A DNA stretch of 64,000 bases, taken from contig CAYMDH010000010.1 in assembly GCA_964389205.1 (NCBI GenBank), positions 1-64,000 of the forward strand, read 5' to 3'. The position numbers and the translations under genes were made by a program. This stretch comes from Leptobacterium sp964389205. Its GTDB lineage: Bacteria > Bacteroidota > Bacteroidia > Flavobacteriales > Flavobacteriaceae. Under the pieces are notes generated by a model. It had not been told where the DNA came from, made no database searches, and saw only the letters and a list, made by a program, of their open reading frames with translations. Shown in pieces: positions 53,245 to 61,780 of this stretch. Each line of letters opens with the position of its first letter. Position 1 is the first letter of the stretch.

Positions 53245-53865
53245 TTAATCGTTTCTCTTTGTGAATGCTTTTTTATTAAATACTAATAGTATCCCCACAC
53301 CTATACTTATAGCCATATCTGCTATATTAAAGATAGGATCGAAAAAACTTAAATCGCTTCCTCCTACCCAAGGAACCCAATTTGGCCAGGTAGTATCTAT
53401 TAATGGAAAGTAAAGCATATCTACAACTTTACCATAAAATAAACTTCCGTATGGATCACTAGCAAATAATGTAGCTACTTGCTGATAACTATCATTAAAT
53501 ATAACTCCATAAAAAACAGAATCAATAATATTTCCAAAAGCACCTGCAAAAATTAAAGAAACCGCAATGACTAATGTTTTGGACCCCTTATTTTTAATAC
53601 ACTCTTTTAACCAATATCCAATTCCTACAATTGCAAAAATTCTAAAAATAGTAAGTATTAATTTTCCTGTTTTATCTGAAATAGGTAAAATATCACTGAT
53701 TTTTGTTCCCCATGCAGCACCTTCATTTTCGATGAATAGTATTTTAAACCAGCTAAAAACTTCAACAGGCTCATGTAAAACAAAATGTGTTTTTATATAT
53801 ATCTTACTTATTTGATCAATAAGAAGAATACCAATAATAATAAACACAGATTTCTTTAAAGACAT
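53245..53865 (-). CDS. lspA: Lipoprotein signal peptidase (signal peptidase II)
   Basis: Inner-membrane aspartyl protease that cleaves prolipoproteins before the lipidated Cys. Several such substrates occur in this window. The 206-residue protein has four membrane helices. The two catalytic Asp are in GAFGNIIDSVFYG and FNIADMAISIGVGI. The FIENEGAAWG loop is the family motif. It is longer than the E. coli enzyme (164) because of a periplasmic insertion (about residues 125-165), as usual in Bacteroidota. It lies in the ileS-dksA-lspA neighbourhood but is separated from them by the adhesin-head-like gene. Confidence 0.95.
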   Translation of the reverse strand: MSLKKSVFIIIGILLIDQISKIYIKTHFVLHEPVEVFSWFKILFIENEGAAWGTKISDILPISDKTGKLILTIFRIFAIVGIGYWLKECIKNKGSKTLVIAVSLIFAGAFGNIIDSVFYGVIFNDSYQQVATLFASDPYGSLFYGKVVDMLYFPLIDTTWPNWVPWVGGSDLSFFDPIFNIADMAISIGVGILLVFNKKAFTKRND

Positions 53866-53935
53866 AATAAATTAACATTCCGAAGGAAATTTAATGCCTT
53901 CTATTTTTATTTATAAAGGGTCAAAAATAAGAATA

Positions 53936-54559
53936 TTATTTTGGTTTGGTAACAAAGATATCTCCACTAACGCTTTTTAATTTAATTTTAGAATTCCCTG
54001 CTTTAATATCTTGTTTTTTTACCGCCCCATATTTAGATATTGACTCTACAATTGCCTCTTCTATTTCTAGAAAAATATCTCCTTTAAACGTAGAAATAAA
54101 GGCGTTCCCTTTAAATTCTTGTATAATACAATCTCCTGAGCCTAAAACTATTTTTAAATCTTTTATTTGTCCTGAAACATTGGTTTTGGCTACTGTACCT
54201 AGAACAGCAACTTTAAAGTTATCAGGGACCAATACATTTAAATAAATCGAGATTACTTTGTGAGCACTTAACTTATCATTAAATGCATTATATAAAGGTC
54301 GAAAACCTGTTCTAATAATCAATATTTCATCTTCTTCTACAGAAGAAACTACAATATCTTCTCTATATTCTCCTTCTAATGAAGTTTCAACAATTATTTT
54401 GGGAGAAGAATGCGTACCTATTTTTATAGCAAAACAGTTACTTGCATCAATATTAATAGTAGTTAAACTTGTTCCTGTTACTGTCTTTTCTATTTTTCGT
54501 TGCGCTATTAAAGCGGTATTGAAAGTAAAAAGAATAACACATAAAAGAACCTCTCTCAT
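53936..54559 (-). CDS. Adhesin-head (GIN/DUF4097-like) exported protein
   Basis: A 207-residue exported protein (signal peptide ending FNTALIAQ) predicted to be a right-handed beta-solenoid. It shows repeated short beta-strands separated by Gly-Asp turns, such as LKIVLGSGDCIIQEF, AFISTFKGDIFLEI and KLKSVSGDIFVTKPK. This is like the putative auto-transporter adhesin head GIN or DUF4097 domains common in Bacteroidota. Function unknown. It is transcribed from its own -7 box, which sits inside the T-tract of the upstream terminator. Confidence 0.68.
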   Translation of the reverse strand: MREVLLCVILFTFNTALIAQRKIEKTVTGTSLTTINIDASNCFAIKIGTHSSPKIIVETSLEGEYREDIVVSSVEEDEILIIRTGFRPLYNAFNDKLSAHKVISIYLNVLVPDNFKVAVLGTVAKTNVSGQIKDLKIVLGSGDCIIQEFKGNAFISTFKGDIFLEIEEAIVESISKYGAVKKQDIKAGNSKIKLKSVSGDIFVTKPK

Positions 54560-54563
54560 TTTA

Positions 54564-54571
54564 CAAAAATA
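54564..54571 (-). promoter_or_regulatory. -7 promoter box abutting the adhesin-head-like gene
   Basis: The reverse strand reads TATTTTTG (exact TAnnTTTG), then TAAA and the ATG at 54559, so the mRNA is probably leaderless. The box overlaps the T-tract of the dksA terminator. Confidence 0.5.
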
Positions 54572-54600
54572 AAAAACGCACTGTTTCTACAGTACGTTTT
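54565..54600 (-). terminator. Rho-independent terminator after the ileS-dksA operon
   Basis: AAAACG-ACTG and CAGT-CGTTTT pair with one internal mismatch around a 6-base loop. On the reverse strand the T-run TTTTTTATTTTT follows, 27 bases after the DksA-like stop. Confidence 0.7.
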
Positions 54601-54627
54601 AGTTTTATTATAACAACTTTATTTAGC

Positions 54628-55008
54628 TTATTGCATATTTTTTGCTTCAATACTTAGCGTAGCGTGTGGAACTAGTTTTAATCGTTCTTTATTTATTAGT
54701 TTTCCTGTCACCCTACAAATTCCATATGTTTTATTCTCTATCCTAGAAATTGCATTTTTCAGATCTCTAATAAACTTCTCTTGCCTAATGGCTAGCGCTG
54801 TATTAGCTTCCTTACTCATTGTCTGAGACCCTTCTTCAAAAGCTTTAAAGGTAGGCGAAGTATCATCGGTACCGTTATTACCGTCATTCATATACGCACT
54901 CTTTAAAAGCTCAAGATCTGTATTGGCTTTTTCTATTTTCGCTTCAATTAATACTCTAAACTCATCTAAATCTTTATCAGAGTATCTTTCTTTCATTTCT
55001 GCACTCAT
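54628..55008 (-). CDS. TraR/DksA-family transcriptional regulator with degenerate zinc finger
   Basis: A 126-residue RNA-polymerase-binding regulator of the DksA type. A coiled-coil N-terminal part (DEFRVLIEAKIEKANTDLEL) is followed by the C-terminal motif YGICRVTGKLINKERLKLVP, then HATLSIEAKNMQ. In E. coli DksA four Cys bind zinc. Here only the first remains, and the others are Thr, Ser and Ala, so no classical zinc site is possible. This Cys-poor form with VPHATL is, to my knowledge, common in Bacteroidota. It lies 4 bases after ileS, a pairing that suggests coordinated control with translation capacity. Confidence 0.9.
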   Translation of the reverse strand: MSAEMKERYSDKDLDEFRVLIEAKIEKANTDLELLKSAYMNDGNNGTDDTSPTFKAFEEGSQTMSKEANTALAIRQEKFIRDLKNAISRIENKTYGICRVTGKLINKERLKLVPHATLSIEAKNMQ

Positions 55009-55012
55009 AATC

Positions 55013-58000
55013 TTAATGTTTTTGAATAAATAATTTGGTATTTACCTCATCAAAAGCAATGTCAGTTCCTTTATCAATAGTATCTTCAAAAGCCAACCCT
55101 GCAGTTAACGTTTCTGTTTTTATGTACGCTAGGTTACTATTAACAGCTTGTTCTACCAAGTTATCTTTTTGAAATATTACATCTATTTTATCTGTAACTT
55201 CAAATCCAGATTCTTTTCGAAGGTTTTGAATACGATTTACTAATTCTCTCGCGATTCCTTCTTTGCGTAATTCATCTGTAATTGTTACATCTAAAGCAAC
55301 TGTCAAAGATCCTGAATTGGCTACTAACCAACCTTCAATATCCTGTGATGAAATTTCAAATTCATCCAATCCTAAATTAATATTTTTTCCGTTTATTTCA
55401 AATGATATGGATTTATTTTGTTCTAATTCTTGAATATTTTTTTGATCTAACTTCTGTATTTCAGCAGTTATCATTTTAATATCCTTTCCAAAACGTGGTC
55501 CTAATAATTTGAAATTAGGTTTTATTTGCTTCACTAAAATTCCTGAAGCATCATCTAATAATTCTATTTCTTTTACATTAACCTCTGCTTTTATTAAATC
55601 TGAAACTGCAAGAATCTCAATTTTTTGAGCTTCATCCAATACAGGAATCATAACTTTTTGCAAAGGTTGCCGCACTTTAATCATTTCTTTTTTCCGAAGC
55701 GATAATACTAAGGATGAAATAATTTGTGCTTTTTCCATCTTACTTTCAAGTTTTTTATCAATGTATGTATCATCGTAACTTGGAAAATTTGCCAAATGTA
55801 CACTTTCTACTTTTTCTCTTTGTGTAGCCTTTGTTAAATCTATGTAAAGACAATCCATATAGAAAGGAGCTATTGGTGCTCCAAGCTTCGCAACATTTAG
55901 CAGACATGTGTATAACGTTTGATATGCAGAAATCTTATCTTGCCCATAATCTCCTTTCCAAAAACGCCTTCTACTTAAACGAACAAACCAATTACTCAGG
56001 TTTTCTTGAACAAACTCTGAAATCGCTCTAGCAGCCTTTGTAGGTTCGTATTCTGCATAATGTGCATCTACTTTTTTAATAAGAGAATGTAATGCTGATA
56101 ATACCCAACGATCAATTTCCGGCCTGTCTTTTAAAGGTATTTCATCTTCAGAAAATGTAAAGGCATCTATATTTGCATATAAACTAAAGAAGGAATATGT
56201 ATTGTATAAAGTACCAAAAAATTTACGTCTTACCTCTGCGATTCCTTCACTATCAAATTTTAAATTGTCCCACGGATTGGCATTACTTATCATATACCAA
56301 CGTGTAGCATCAGGGCCAAAATCTTCTAACGTCTTAAATGGATCTGTAGCGTTTCCTAATCGCTTAGACATCTTTTGCCCATTTTTATCAAGCACTAGTC
56401 CATTAGAAACTACATTCTTATAAGCTACAGAATCAAATGCCATAGTCGCTATTGCATGAAGCGTGTAGAACCATCCCCTTGTTTGATCAACTCCTTCTGC
56501 TATATAATCTGCAGGAAAAGAAATACCATCGTCAATCTTTTCTTTATTTTCAAAAGGATAATGCCATTGTGCATATGGCATTGAACCTGAATCAAACCAA
56601 ACATCAATAAGGTCTGATTCTCTTTTCATTGGTTTTCCTGAAGGCGATACTAATTGTATTTTATCTACTACGTTTTTGTGAAGATCTATGGTATCATAGT
56701 TTTCCTCATCCATATTATCTATTTCAAAATCAGGAAATAGATCCTCTTTCATAACTCCAGCTTCAACAGCTTTACTCATTTCATTTTTCAACTCCTTAAC
56801 AGAGCCAATCATAATTTCTTCTTTTCCGTCTTCAGTCCTCCAAATTGGAAGTGGAATCCCCCAGAAACGTGATCTAGACAGATTCCAATCATTCGCATTA
56901 GATAACCAATTTCCAAATCGACCTTCTCCTGTCGCTTTAGGTTTCCAATTAATGGTTTGATTAAGTTCAAACATACGCTCTTTTACAGCAGTAGCCTTAA
57001 TAAACCAAGAGTCCAAAGGATAATATAGAATTGGCTTGTCTGTTCTCCAACAATTAGGATAACTATGGACGTATTTTTCTACTTTAAAAGCTTTGTTTTC
57101 TTCTTTTAAACGAATTGCTAATTCTACATCAACAGATCGCTCTGGTGCTTCTCCTTCTTTGTAATATTCATTTTTTACATATTTTCCTGCTAGCTCTCCC
57201 ATTTCTGGTCTAAACTTTCCTTGCAAATCTACCAACGGTATTGGATTATCATTTTCATCAAGTACTAATAATGGAGGTACTTCTGGACTCGCTTCTTTTG
57301 CAGCTTTAGCATCGTCTGCTCCAAAGGTAGGAGAAGTATGAACTATTCCTGTACCATCTTCTGTAGTCACAAAATCACCAGCAATTACTCTAAATGCATT
57401 TTCAGGGTTTTGATACGGAAGTGGTGCATCTTTAATTAATTGCTCATAATGAACTTCTAATATATTTTTTCCTTTAAACTCACTAATAATGCAATACGGT
57501 ATTTTCTTATCCCCTTCTTTGTAATTTGTTAAACCTTCTTCATTTTCTACCAATTCATACTTTCCAGCAAATTGTTTAGAAACAAGTGCTTTAGCTAGTA
57601 TAACATTACTTTGTTTAAAAGTATATTGGTTAAATGTTTTAACTAAAACATAATCTATTTTTTCGCCTACAGTTAAAGCAGTATTAGATGGAAGTGTCCA
57701 GGGAGTAGTGGTCCAAGCAAGAATATGAATATCTTCTTCGATTGTTTTTAAAAAATCTGGAAGTGTTTCTTTAAGTGTTTTAAATTGTGCCGTTACTGTG
57801 GTATCTGTTACATCTTGATAAGTGCCTGGTTGATTCAATTCATGTGAACTCAAACCAGTTCCTGCTTTAGGGGAATACGGTTGGATTGTATAGCCTTTAT
57901 AGATAAGACCTTTATCATAAATTTGTTTTAACAACCACCATACTGTTTCCATATACTTTGGTTTATAAGTAACATATGGATTTTCCATATCTACCCAATA

Positions 58001-58417
58001 ACCAATTTTACGAGTCATATCATTCCAGATATCTGTATAACGCATTACGGCAGTTCTACAGGCCTGATTGTATTCTTCTACAGATATTTTTTTTCCAATA
58101 TCTTCTTTTGTTATTCCTAATTCTTTCTCTACACCAAGTTCTATAGGTAAGCCATGAGTATCCCAACCCGCCTTACGTTTAACTTGATATCCTTTCTGAG
58201 TTTTATAGCGACAAAAAATATCTTTAATAGCTCGAGCCATTACATGGTGTATTCCTGGCAAACCATTTGCAGATGGTGGGCCTTCAAAGAAAACATAAGG
58301 TTGCTTCCCTTCTCTAGTACTAATGCTCTTTTCGAAGATGTCATTCTCTTCCCAGTAATTCAGGATTTCTTCTGCTACTTTAGGAAGATTAAATTCTTTA
58401 TACTCGCTAAACTTCAT
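55013..58417 (-). CDS. ileS: Isoleucine--tRNA ligase
   Basis: Class I synthetase of 1134 residues, the long type with a C-terminal extension. The start is FFEGPPSANGLPGIHHVMAR with the HIGH-like motif. The editing (CP1) domain has HILAWTTTPWTLPSNTALTV and DGTGIVHTSPTFGADD. The KMSKS motif is LDKNGQKMSKRLGN near residue 690. The anticodon-binding domain includes FVQENLSNWFVRLSRRRFWK. A DksA-like gene follows by 4 bases. A near-consensus -7 box (TAATTTCG) lies 34 bases upstream. Confidence 0.97.
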   Translation of the reverse strand: MKFSEYKEFNLPKVAEEILNYWEENDIFEKSISTREGKQPYVFFEGPPSANGLPGIHHVMARAIKDIFCRYKTQKGYQVKRKAGWDTHGLPIELGVEKELGITKEDIGKKISVEEYNQACRTAVMRYTDIWNDMTRKIGYWVDMENPYVTYKPKYMETVWWLLKQIYDKGLIYKGYTIQPYSPKAGTGLSSHELNQPGTYQDVTDTTVTAQFKTLKETLPDFLKTIEEDIHILAWTTTPWTLPSNTALTVGEKIDYVLVKTFNQYTFKQSNVILAKALVSKQFAGKYELVENEEGLTNYKEGDKKIPYCIISEFKGKNILEVHYEQLIKDAPLPYQNPENAFRVIAGDFVTTEDGTGIVHTSPTFGADDAKAAKEASPEVPPLLVLDENDNPIPLVDLQGKFRPEMGELAGKYVKNEYYKEGEAPERSVDVELAIRLKEENKAFKVEKYVHSYPNCWRTDKPILYYPLDSWFIKATAVKERMFELNQTINWKPKATGEGRFGNWLSNANDWNLSRSRFWGIPLPIWRTEDGKEEIMIGSVKELKNEMSKAVEAGVMKEDLFPDFEIDNMDEENYDTIDLHKNVVDKIQLVSPSGKPMKRESDLIDVWFDSGSMPYAQWHYPFENKEKIDDGISFPADYIAEGVDQTRGWFYTLHAIATMAFDSVAYKNVVSNGLVLDKNGQKMSKRLGNATDPFKTLEDFGPDATRWYMISNANPWDNLKFDSEGIAEVRRKFFGTLYNTYSFFSLYANIDAFTFSEDEIPLKDRPEIDRWVLSALHSLIKKVDAHYAEYEPTKAARAISEFVQENLSNWFVRLSRRRFWKGDYGQDKISAYQTLYTCLLNVAKLGAPIAPFYMDCLYIDLTKATQREKVESVHLANFPSYDDTYIDKKLESKMEKAQIISSLVLSLRKKEMIKVRQPLQKVMIPVLDEAQKIEILAVSDLIKAEVNVKEIELLDDASGILVKQIKPNFKLLGPRFGKDIKMITAEIQKLDQKNIQELEQNKSISFEINGKNINLGLDEFEISSQDIEGWLVANSGSLTVALDVTITDELRKEGIARELVNRIQNLRKESGFEVTDKIDVIFQKDNLVEQAVNSNLAYIKTETLTAGLAFEDTIDKGTDIAFDEVNTKLFIQKH

Positions 58418-58451
58418 TATTTTAAAATATTCTTTTGCACATTTAGGTCTG

Positions 58452-58459
58452 CGAAATTA
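58452..58459 (-). promoter_or_regulatory. Weak -7 promoter box for ileS
   Basis: The reverse strand reads TAATTTCG, one mismatch to TAnnTTTG, 34 bases upstream of the ileS start codon. Confidence 0.35.
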
Positions 58460-58559
58460 CTAAATTCCAGTGAATTGAAGTGCTAAGAAAACAGAAAAGG
58501 TGGTATTAATAGTCTTTCATTTTAAGCAGTAAGAGAAGATTTTTTATATCTGATAAAAA

Positions 58560-60965
58560 TTAAAAGCTATACTTCAAACCAATAATAAGGTTTCTTCCTG
58601 GTGCAGAAATTCCAGATGAATATGTTCTGTAACGCTGATCTGTTATATTTTCTAACGATACATTAGACTCAAAACGTTCTGTAAATTTATATTGAGAGCG
58701 TAAATTAAGGGTATACCACGATGCTGCAAAGGGGTTTCCATTTTCATCAATAGCATAGAGTTCTGGTTTATTGCGTTCAGAAGGAGCTAAATCTTCAAAA
58801 GGAATCTCTCCTTGATAGTTTACAAATAAATCCAGTTTCAGTTTATTCTTTTGCCATATTAAATGGGCATCCGCAAAAGTTGGTGCGGCATGTCGTAAAG
58901 CTTCTGTGCTTCCATCGTCTAATTCTTCTTCTCCTTCTGTAATGGTTAAATTAGAAGTAAACGATAATGCATTATTAAAGTAAACATCTAATCCGAATTC
59001 AAAACCATAAACAAAAGCATTTGCTGCATTTTGTATAGCTTGTACATTGCTCAGTTCTCCTTGAAATTCGATTTCAGTTTCACCATTTAAGTTAAAATCT
59101 CTTCGTACCAATGCATCATCTAAAAACGTATAGAATGTGGCAAAACTAAAAGACACTCTATTATTGAAATTCTTTTTCAAACCAAATTCTCCATTAATAG
59201 CATATTCTGGTTGAAGATCTGGATTAGGAACTACTACAGATCCTGGTTCAGAATCAAAAATTCTACCTACATCATCTACATTTGGAGCTCTAAACGCAGT
59301 ACCTGCATTTAAAGTTATTTGCAACGATTCTTTAGGAAACCAACTTATTCCTAAACTACCAGTAACAGCTCCTGTGTTTATATTTGCTTCTTCAAAAGGA
59401 AAATCAAAAAAGCGATTGTCAAATTCTGCATCTAATAATACATGACTATATCTAATTCCCGAAAGTAAAGTAAGATTTGGTTTTATTTTGTGTTCTAAAT
59501 TAGCGTATACAGCTCCTGTTTGCCAGGAAGAACCATCAGGATATCTGGCCTGTGCTTCAAAGCTTTCGCCTGTAATTCTGCTCCGATCTCTTCCTTCAGA
59601 ATCTACCCTGTTTAAAATATATTCTAACCCGTAAAAAAGTTTTGTTTTATCATCAAACTTTTTCTCAAAATCCAAATTTGACGAATATGCATCTACATTT
59701 TCTACTCGTGTATTTAAAAATTCTTGTTGAAAACGTCTGCTATTCCTGCTTTCTTCAAAATGCTGATATGCATTTGTGAAACGTGCATTGTCATAAAACT
59801 TTCCTGAGCCTTTTTTATTGATCTGAAAATTAGCAGAAAACCATCTTTGCGGCCCATAAAACCATTCAGCAAATCTAGGAAGATCATCACTAACCTGAAT
59901 TAAACGGTCATAACGGTCATAACTGGAAGTACTTGTATAAGTCAGATTTAGATTAAAATCCCATTTCTCATTAGGCGCAAATTTTATTTTTTGAAGAAGG
60001 TTGATTTGGCTATATCCCGTAGGGTTTTGGATAAGAGGATCATCATTTTGCAATACAATATCTTCTCCATTAACACGATCTACAGAAAATGTTCTGAGAA
60101 ATTCATCGGGTCCATGCCTACCTTGCCTCAAGTTTCCAAAGTCTGAAAAACTAAAACTAGAGAAGAGCGCCCATTTTTTCCAACCAAAATTTAAGTCTAC
60201 ATGATCTGTTTTTTCTTCATTTGCAGTAGCATATCTCGTTACTAAATTGGCATTAAATTGCAATTTATCATTTGAAGATAAATGCGCTTCTTTTGTGAAA
60301 AAATTCATCACTCCTCCTATAGCATCACTTCCATAAATAACAGAACCAGGGCCAAAGATTATTTCCGTGCTTTGTATTGTAAAAGGATCTATTGAGATAA
60401 CATTTTGAACATTTCCTCCTCTAAATATTGCCGTATTAAAACGAACTCCATCTACAGAGGTTAAAACTCTATTTGTAGCAAATCCTCGTATTAATGGGCT
60501 TCCTCCTCCTAGTTGGCTTTTTTGAACAAATACTTTTCCGCTATTTTGAAGAAGATCTGCAGAAGTTTGTGGGTTTGTAAACGTAATTAATTCTTCTTTT
60601 ATACTCGAAATTTTTTGCGGTATGTCTCTTTTTTGCTGTTCCCATTTTGAAATTGAAAGCACTACTTCGTCTAATTTTTCAGATTGAGGTGATAACAGAA
60701 TAATACTACTCCCATTAATAATTTGCGTTTTCAAAAGTTTTTTTTGATAGTATCCAAAGAGGCGAAAAATAATACGTTCTTGGTTACCAAATTGAGAAAT
60801 GTCAATTTTGCCCTCTATATCTGTAACCCCTGTTTTTGTTTTACCTTGATTAAATACAGCAACATTAATTACAGGCTCACGAGTAACTTGATCTAAAACT
60901 GTAATTATTTGAGCATTCGATAAGCAGGAGAAAAAAAATAAAAATAAAATGGCGACTTTCTTCAT
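58560..60965 (-). CDS. TonB-dependent receptor, possibly haem/haemoglobin type
   Basis: An 801-residue outer-membrane receptor. It has a signal peptide (LFLFFFSCLSNAQ), a carboxypeptidase regulatory-like domain (TREPVINVAVFNQGKTKTGV), a plug at about residues 115-225 (LGGGSPLIRGFATNRVLTSV), and a barrel ending in RNLIIGLKYSF. The barrel contains FRAPNVDDVG followed by NPDLQPEYAINGEFGLKK. FRAP and NP(N/D)L motifs are typical of, though not restricted to, haem and haemoglobin receptors. No haem-handling genes are adjacent, so the ligand remains a suggestion. recO lies 3 bases upstream, so the two are co-transcribed. Confidence 0.88.
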   Translation of the reverse strand: MKKVAILFLFFFSCLSNAQIITVLDQVTREPVINVAVFNQGKTKTGVTDIEGKIDISQFGNQERIIFRLFGYYQKKLLKTQIINGSSIILLSPQSEKLDEVVLSISKWEQQKRDIPQKISSIKEELITFTNPQTSADLLQNSGKVFVQKSQLGGGSPLIRGFATNRVLTSVDGVRFNTAIFRGGNVQNVISIDPFTIQSTEIIFGPGSVIYGSDAIGGVMNFFTKEAHLSSNDKLQFNANLVTRYATANEEKTDHVDLNFGWKKWALFSSFSFSDFGNLRQGRHGPDEFLRTFSVDRVNGEDIVLQNDDPLIQNPTGYSQINLLQKIKFAPNEKWDFNLNLTYTSTSSYDRYDRLIQVSDDLPRFAEWFYGPQRWFSANFQINKKGSGKFYDNARFTNAYQHFEESRNSRRFQQEFLNTRVENVDAYSSNLDFEKKFDDKTKLFYGLEYILNRVDSEGRDRSRITGESFEAQARYPDGSSWQTGAVYANLEHKIKPNLTLLSGIRYSHVLLDAEFDNRFFDFPFEEANINTGAVTGSLGISWFPKESLQITLNAGTAFRAPNVDDVGRIFDSEPGSVVVPNPDLQPEYAINGEFGLKKNFNNRVSFSFATFYTFLDDALVRRDFNLNGETEIEFQGELSNVQAIQNAANAFVYGFEFGLDVYFNNALSFTSNLTITEGEEELDDGSTEALRHAAPTFADAHLIWQKNKLKLDLFVNYQGEIPFEDLAPSERNKPELYAIDENGNPFAASWYTLNLRSQYKFTERFESNVSLENITDQRYRTYSSGISAPGRNLIIGLKYSF

Positions 60966-60968
60966 AAA

Positions 60969-61685
60969 CTAATTAAAAACTTCATTTAGCACCGCTACAG
61001 ATTTAGGTTTTGTAAAACCCTGCAAATGTAATTCAAAATATAGAATCAATATCTTAATAAGTAAGCTTCGCTGTTTTTTTGTCAATTTTACTTCATCTAC
61101 ATTATCAAATTTTATGCCCAAAAAACTTTTAAACAGTGTTAAATCTTCATTTGATATGGTATTTAAATTAGATTGTTCTGTAAATTCTCCTTCTAATAAG
61201 TCAAAAAAAGGAAGCTCTTTACGAGTATCATCAGGGTAAAAACCAAAGTATTTTGTCAAATTGAGTAGAAAAGTAATATGGAAGTTAGAAATATTATTAT
61301 GCATATCTAGCCATAATAAAGAAGTTTCTAAATAATTGAAAAGGGGAGCATTTACTTCTTCTTCTCCCATAGATGTATTAATAATTTCTGATAAGAAAAA
61401 AGCAATGGCATTTTTTCTTATATCTGAATGAATCGACTTATAAAGATAACTTACTCTAGCTTCTTTAAGCGTTTCCATAGTACCTTTATCTTTATGATTA
61501 GCAACAATTTCTAACATCGTAAGTGGTTGAAAATACGCCGCTTTTATTTTGCCTTTTTTAGAAGAAAGCACTCCCTTTAATAAATATGTTTTTATGCCGT
61601 TAGAAGCTGTATAACATTTAACAATTAAACTTGTATCTCCATATTTGAGTGCAGAAACAACAATAGCCTTGGTAGATACAAGCAT
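60969..61685 (-). CDS. recO: DNA repair protein RecO
   Basis: Recombination mediator that helps load RecA on SSB-coated DNA with RecR/RecF. It has 238 residues as usual. The N-terminal OB fold reads STKAIVVSALKYGDTSLIVK and TYLLKGVLSSKKGKIKAAYF. A helical domain follows (FFLSEIINTSMGEEE, FLLNLTKYFGFYPDDT). The zinc-type Cys cluster of E. coli-like RecO is absent, which is normal in this phylum. The TonB receptor gene follows by 3 bases. TTAATTTG, one mismatch from the -7 consensus, lies 5 bases before the ATG. Confidence 0.93.
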   Translation of the reverse strand: MLVSTKAIVVSALKYGDTSLIVKCYTASNGIKTYLLKGVLSSKKGKIKAAYFQPLTMLEIVANHKDKGTMETLKEARVSYLYKSIHSDIRKNAIAFFLSEIINTSMGEEEVNAPLFNYLETSLLWLDMHNNISNFHITFLLNLTKYFGFYPDDTRKELPFFDLLEGEFTEQSNLNTISNEDLTLFKSFLGIKFDNVDEVKLTKKQRSLLIKILILYFELHLQGFTKPKSVAVLNEVFN

Positions 61686-61720
61686 AAATACAAATTAAAT
61701 GATCTAAATGAGTTTTAAAA

Positions 61721-61761
61721 TAATAAAAAGCCACCTATTTTAAATCATAGATGGCTTTTTT
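61721..61761. terminator. Rho-independent terminator between gdhA and recO
   Basis: AAAAGCCA and TGGCTTTT, extended by CTA/TAG across one mismatch, form a hairpin with a 10-base loop and T-runs on both sides. It follows the gdhA stop by 20 bases and isolates recO from gdhA. Confidence 0.78.
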
Positions 61762-61780
61762 ATACTCTTATTTTTAAAAG

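Noticed and set aside
53881..53935. GAAGG/CCTTC hairpin between the adhesin-head-like gene and lspA
   Set aside because: The stem is only 5 bases and the T-rich side is on the wrong strand for the gene it would terminate.
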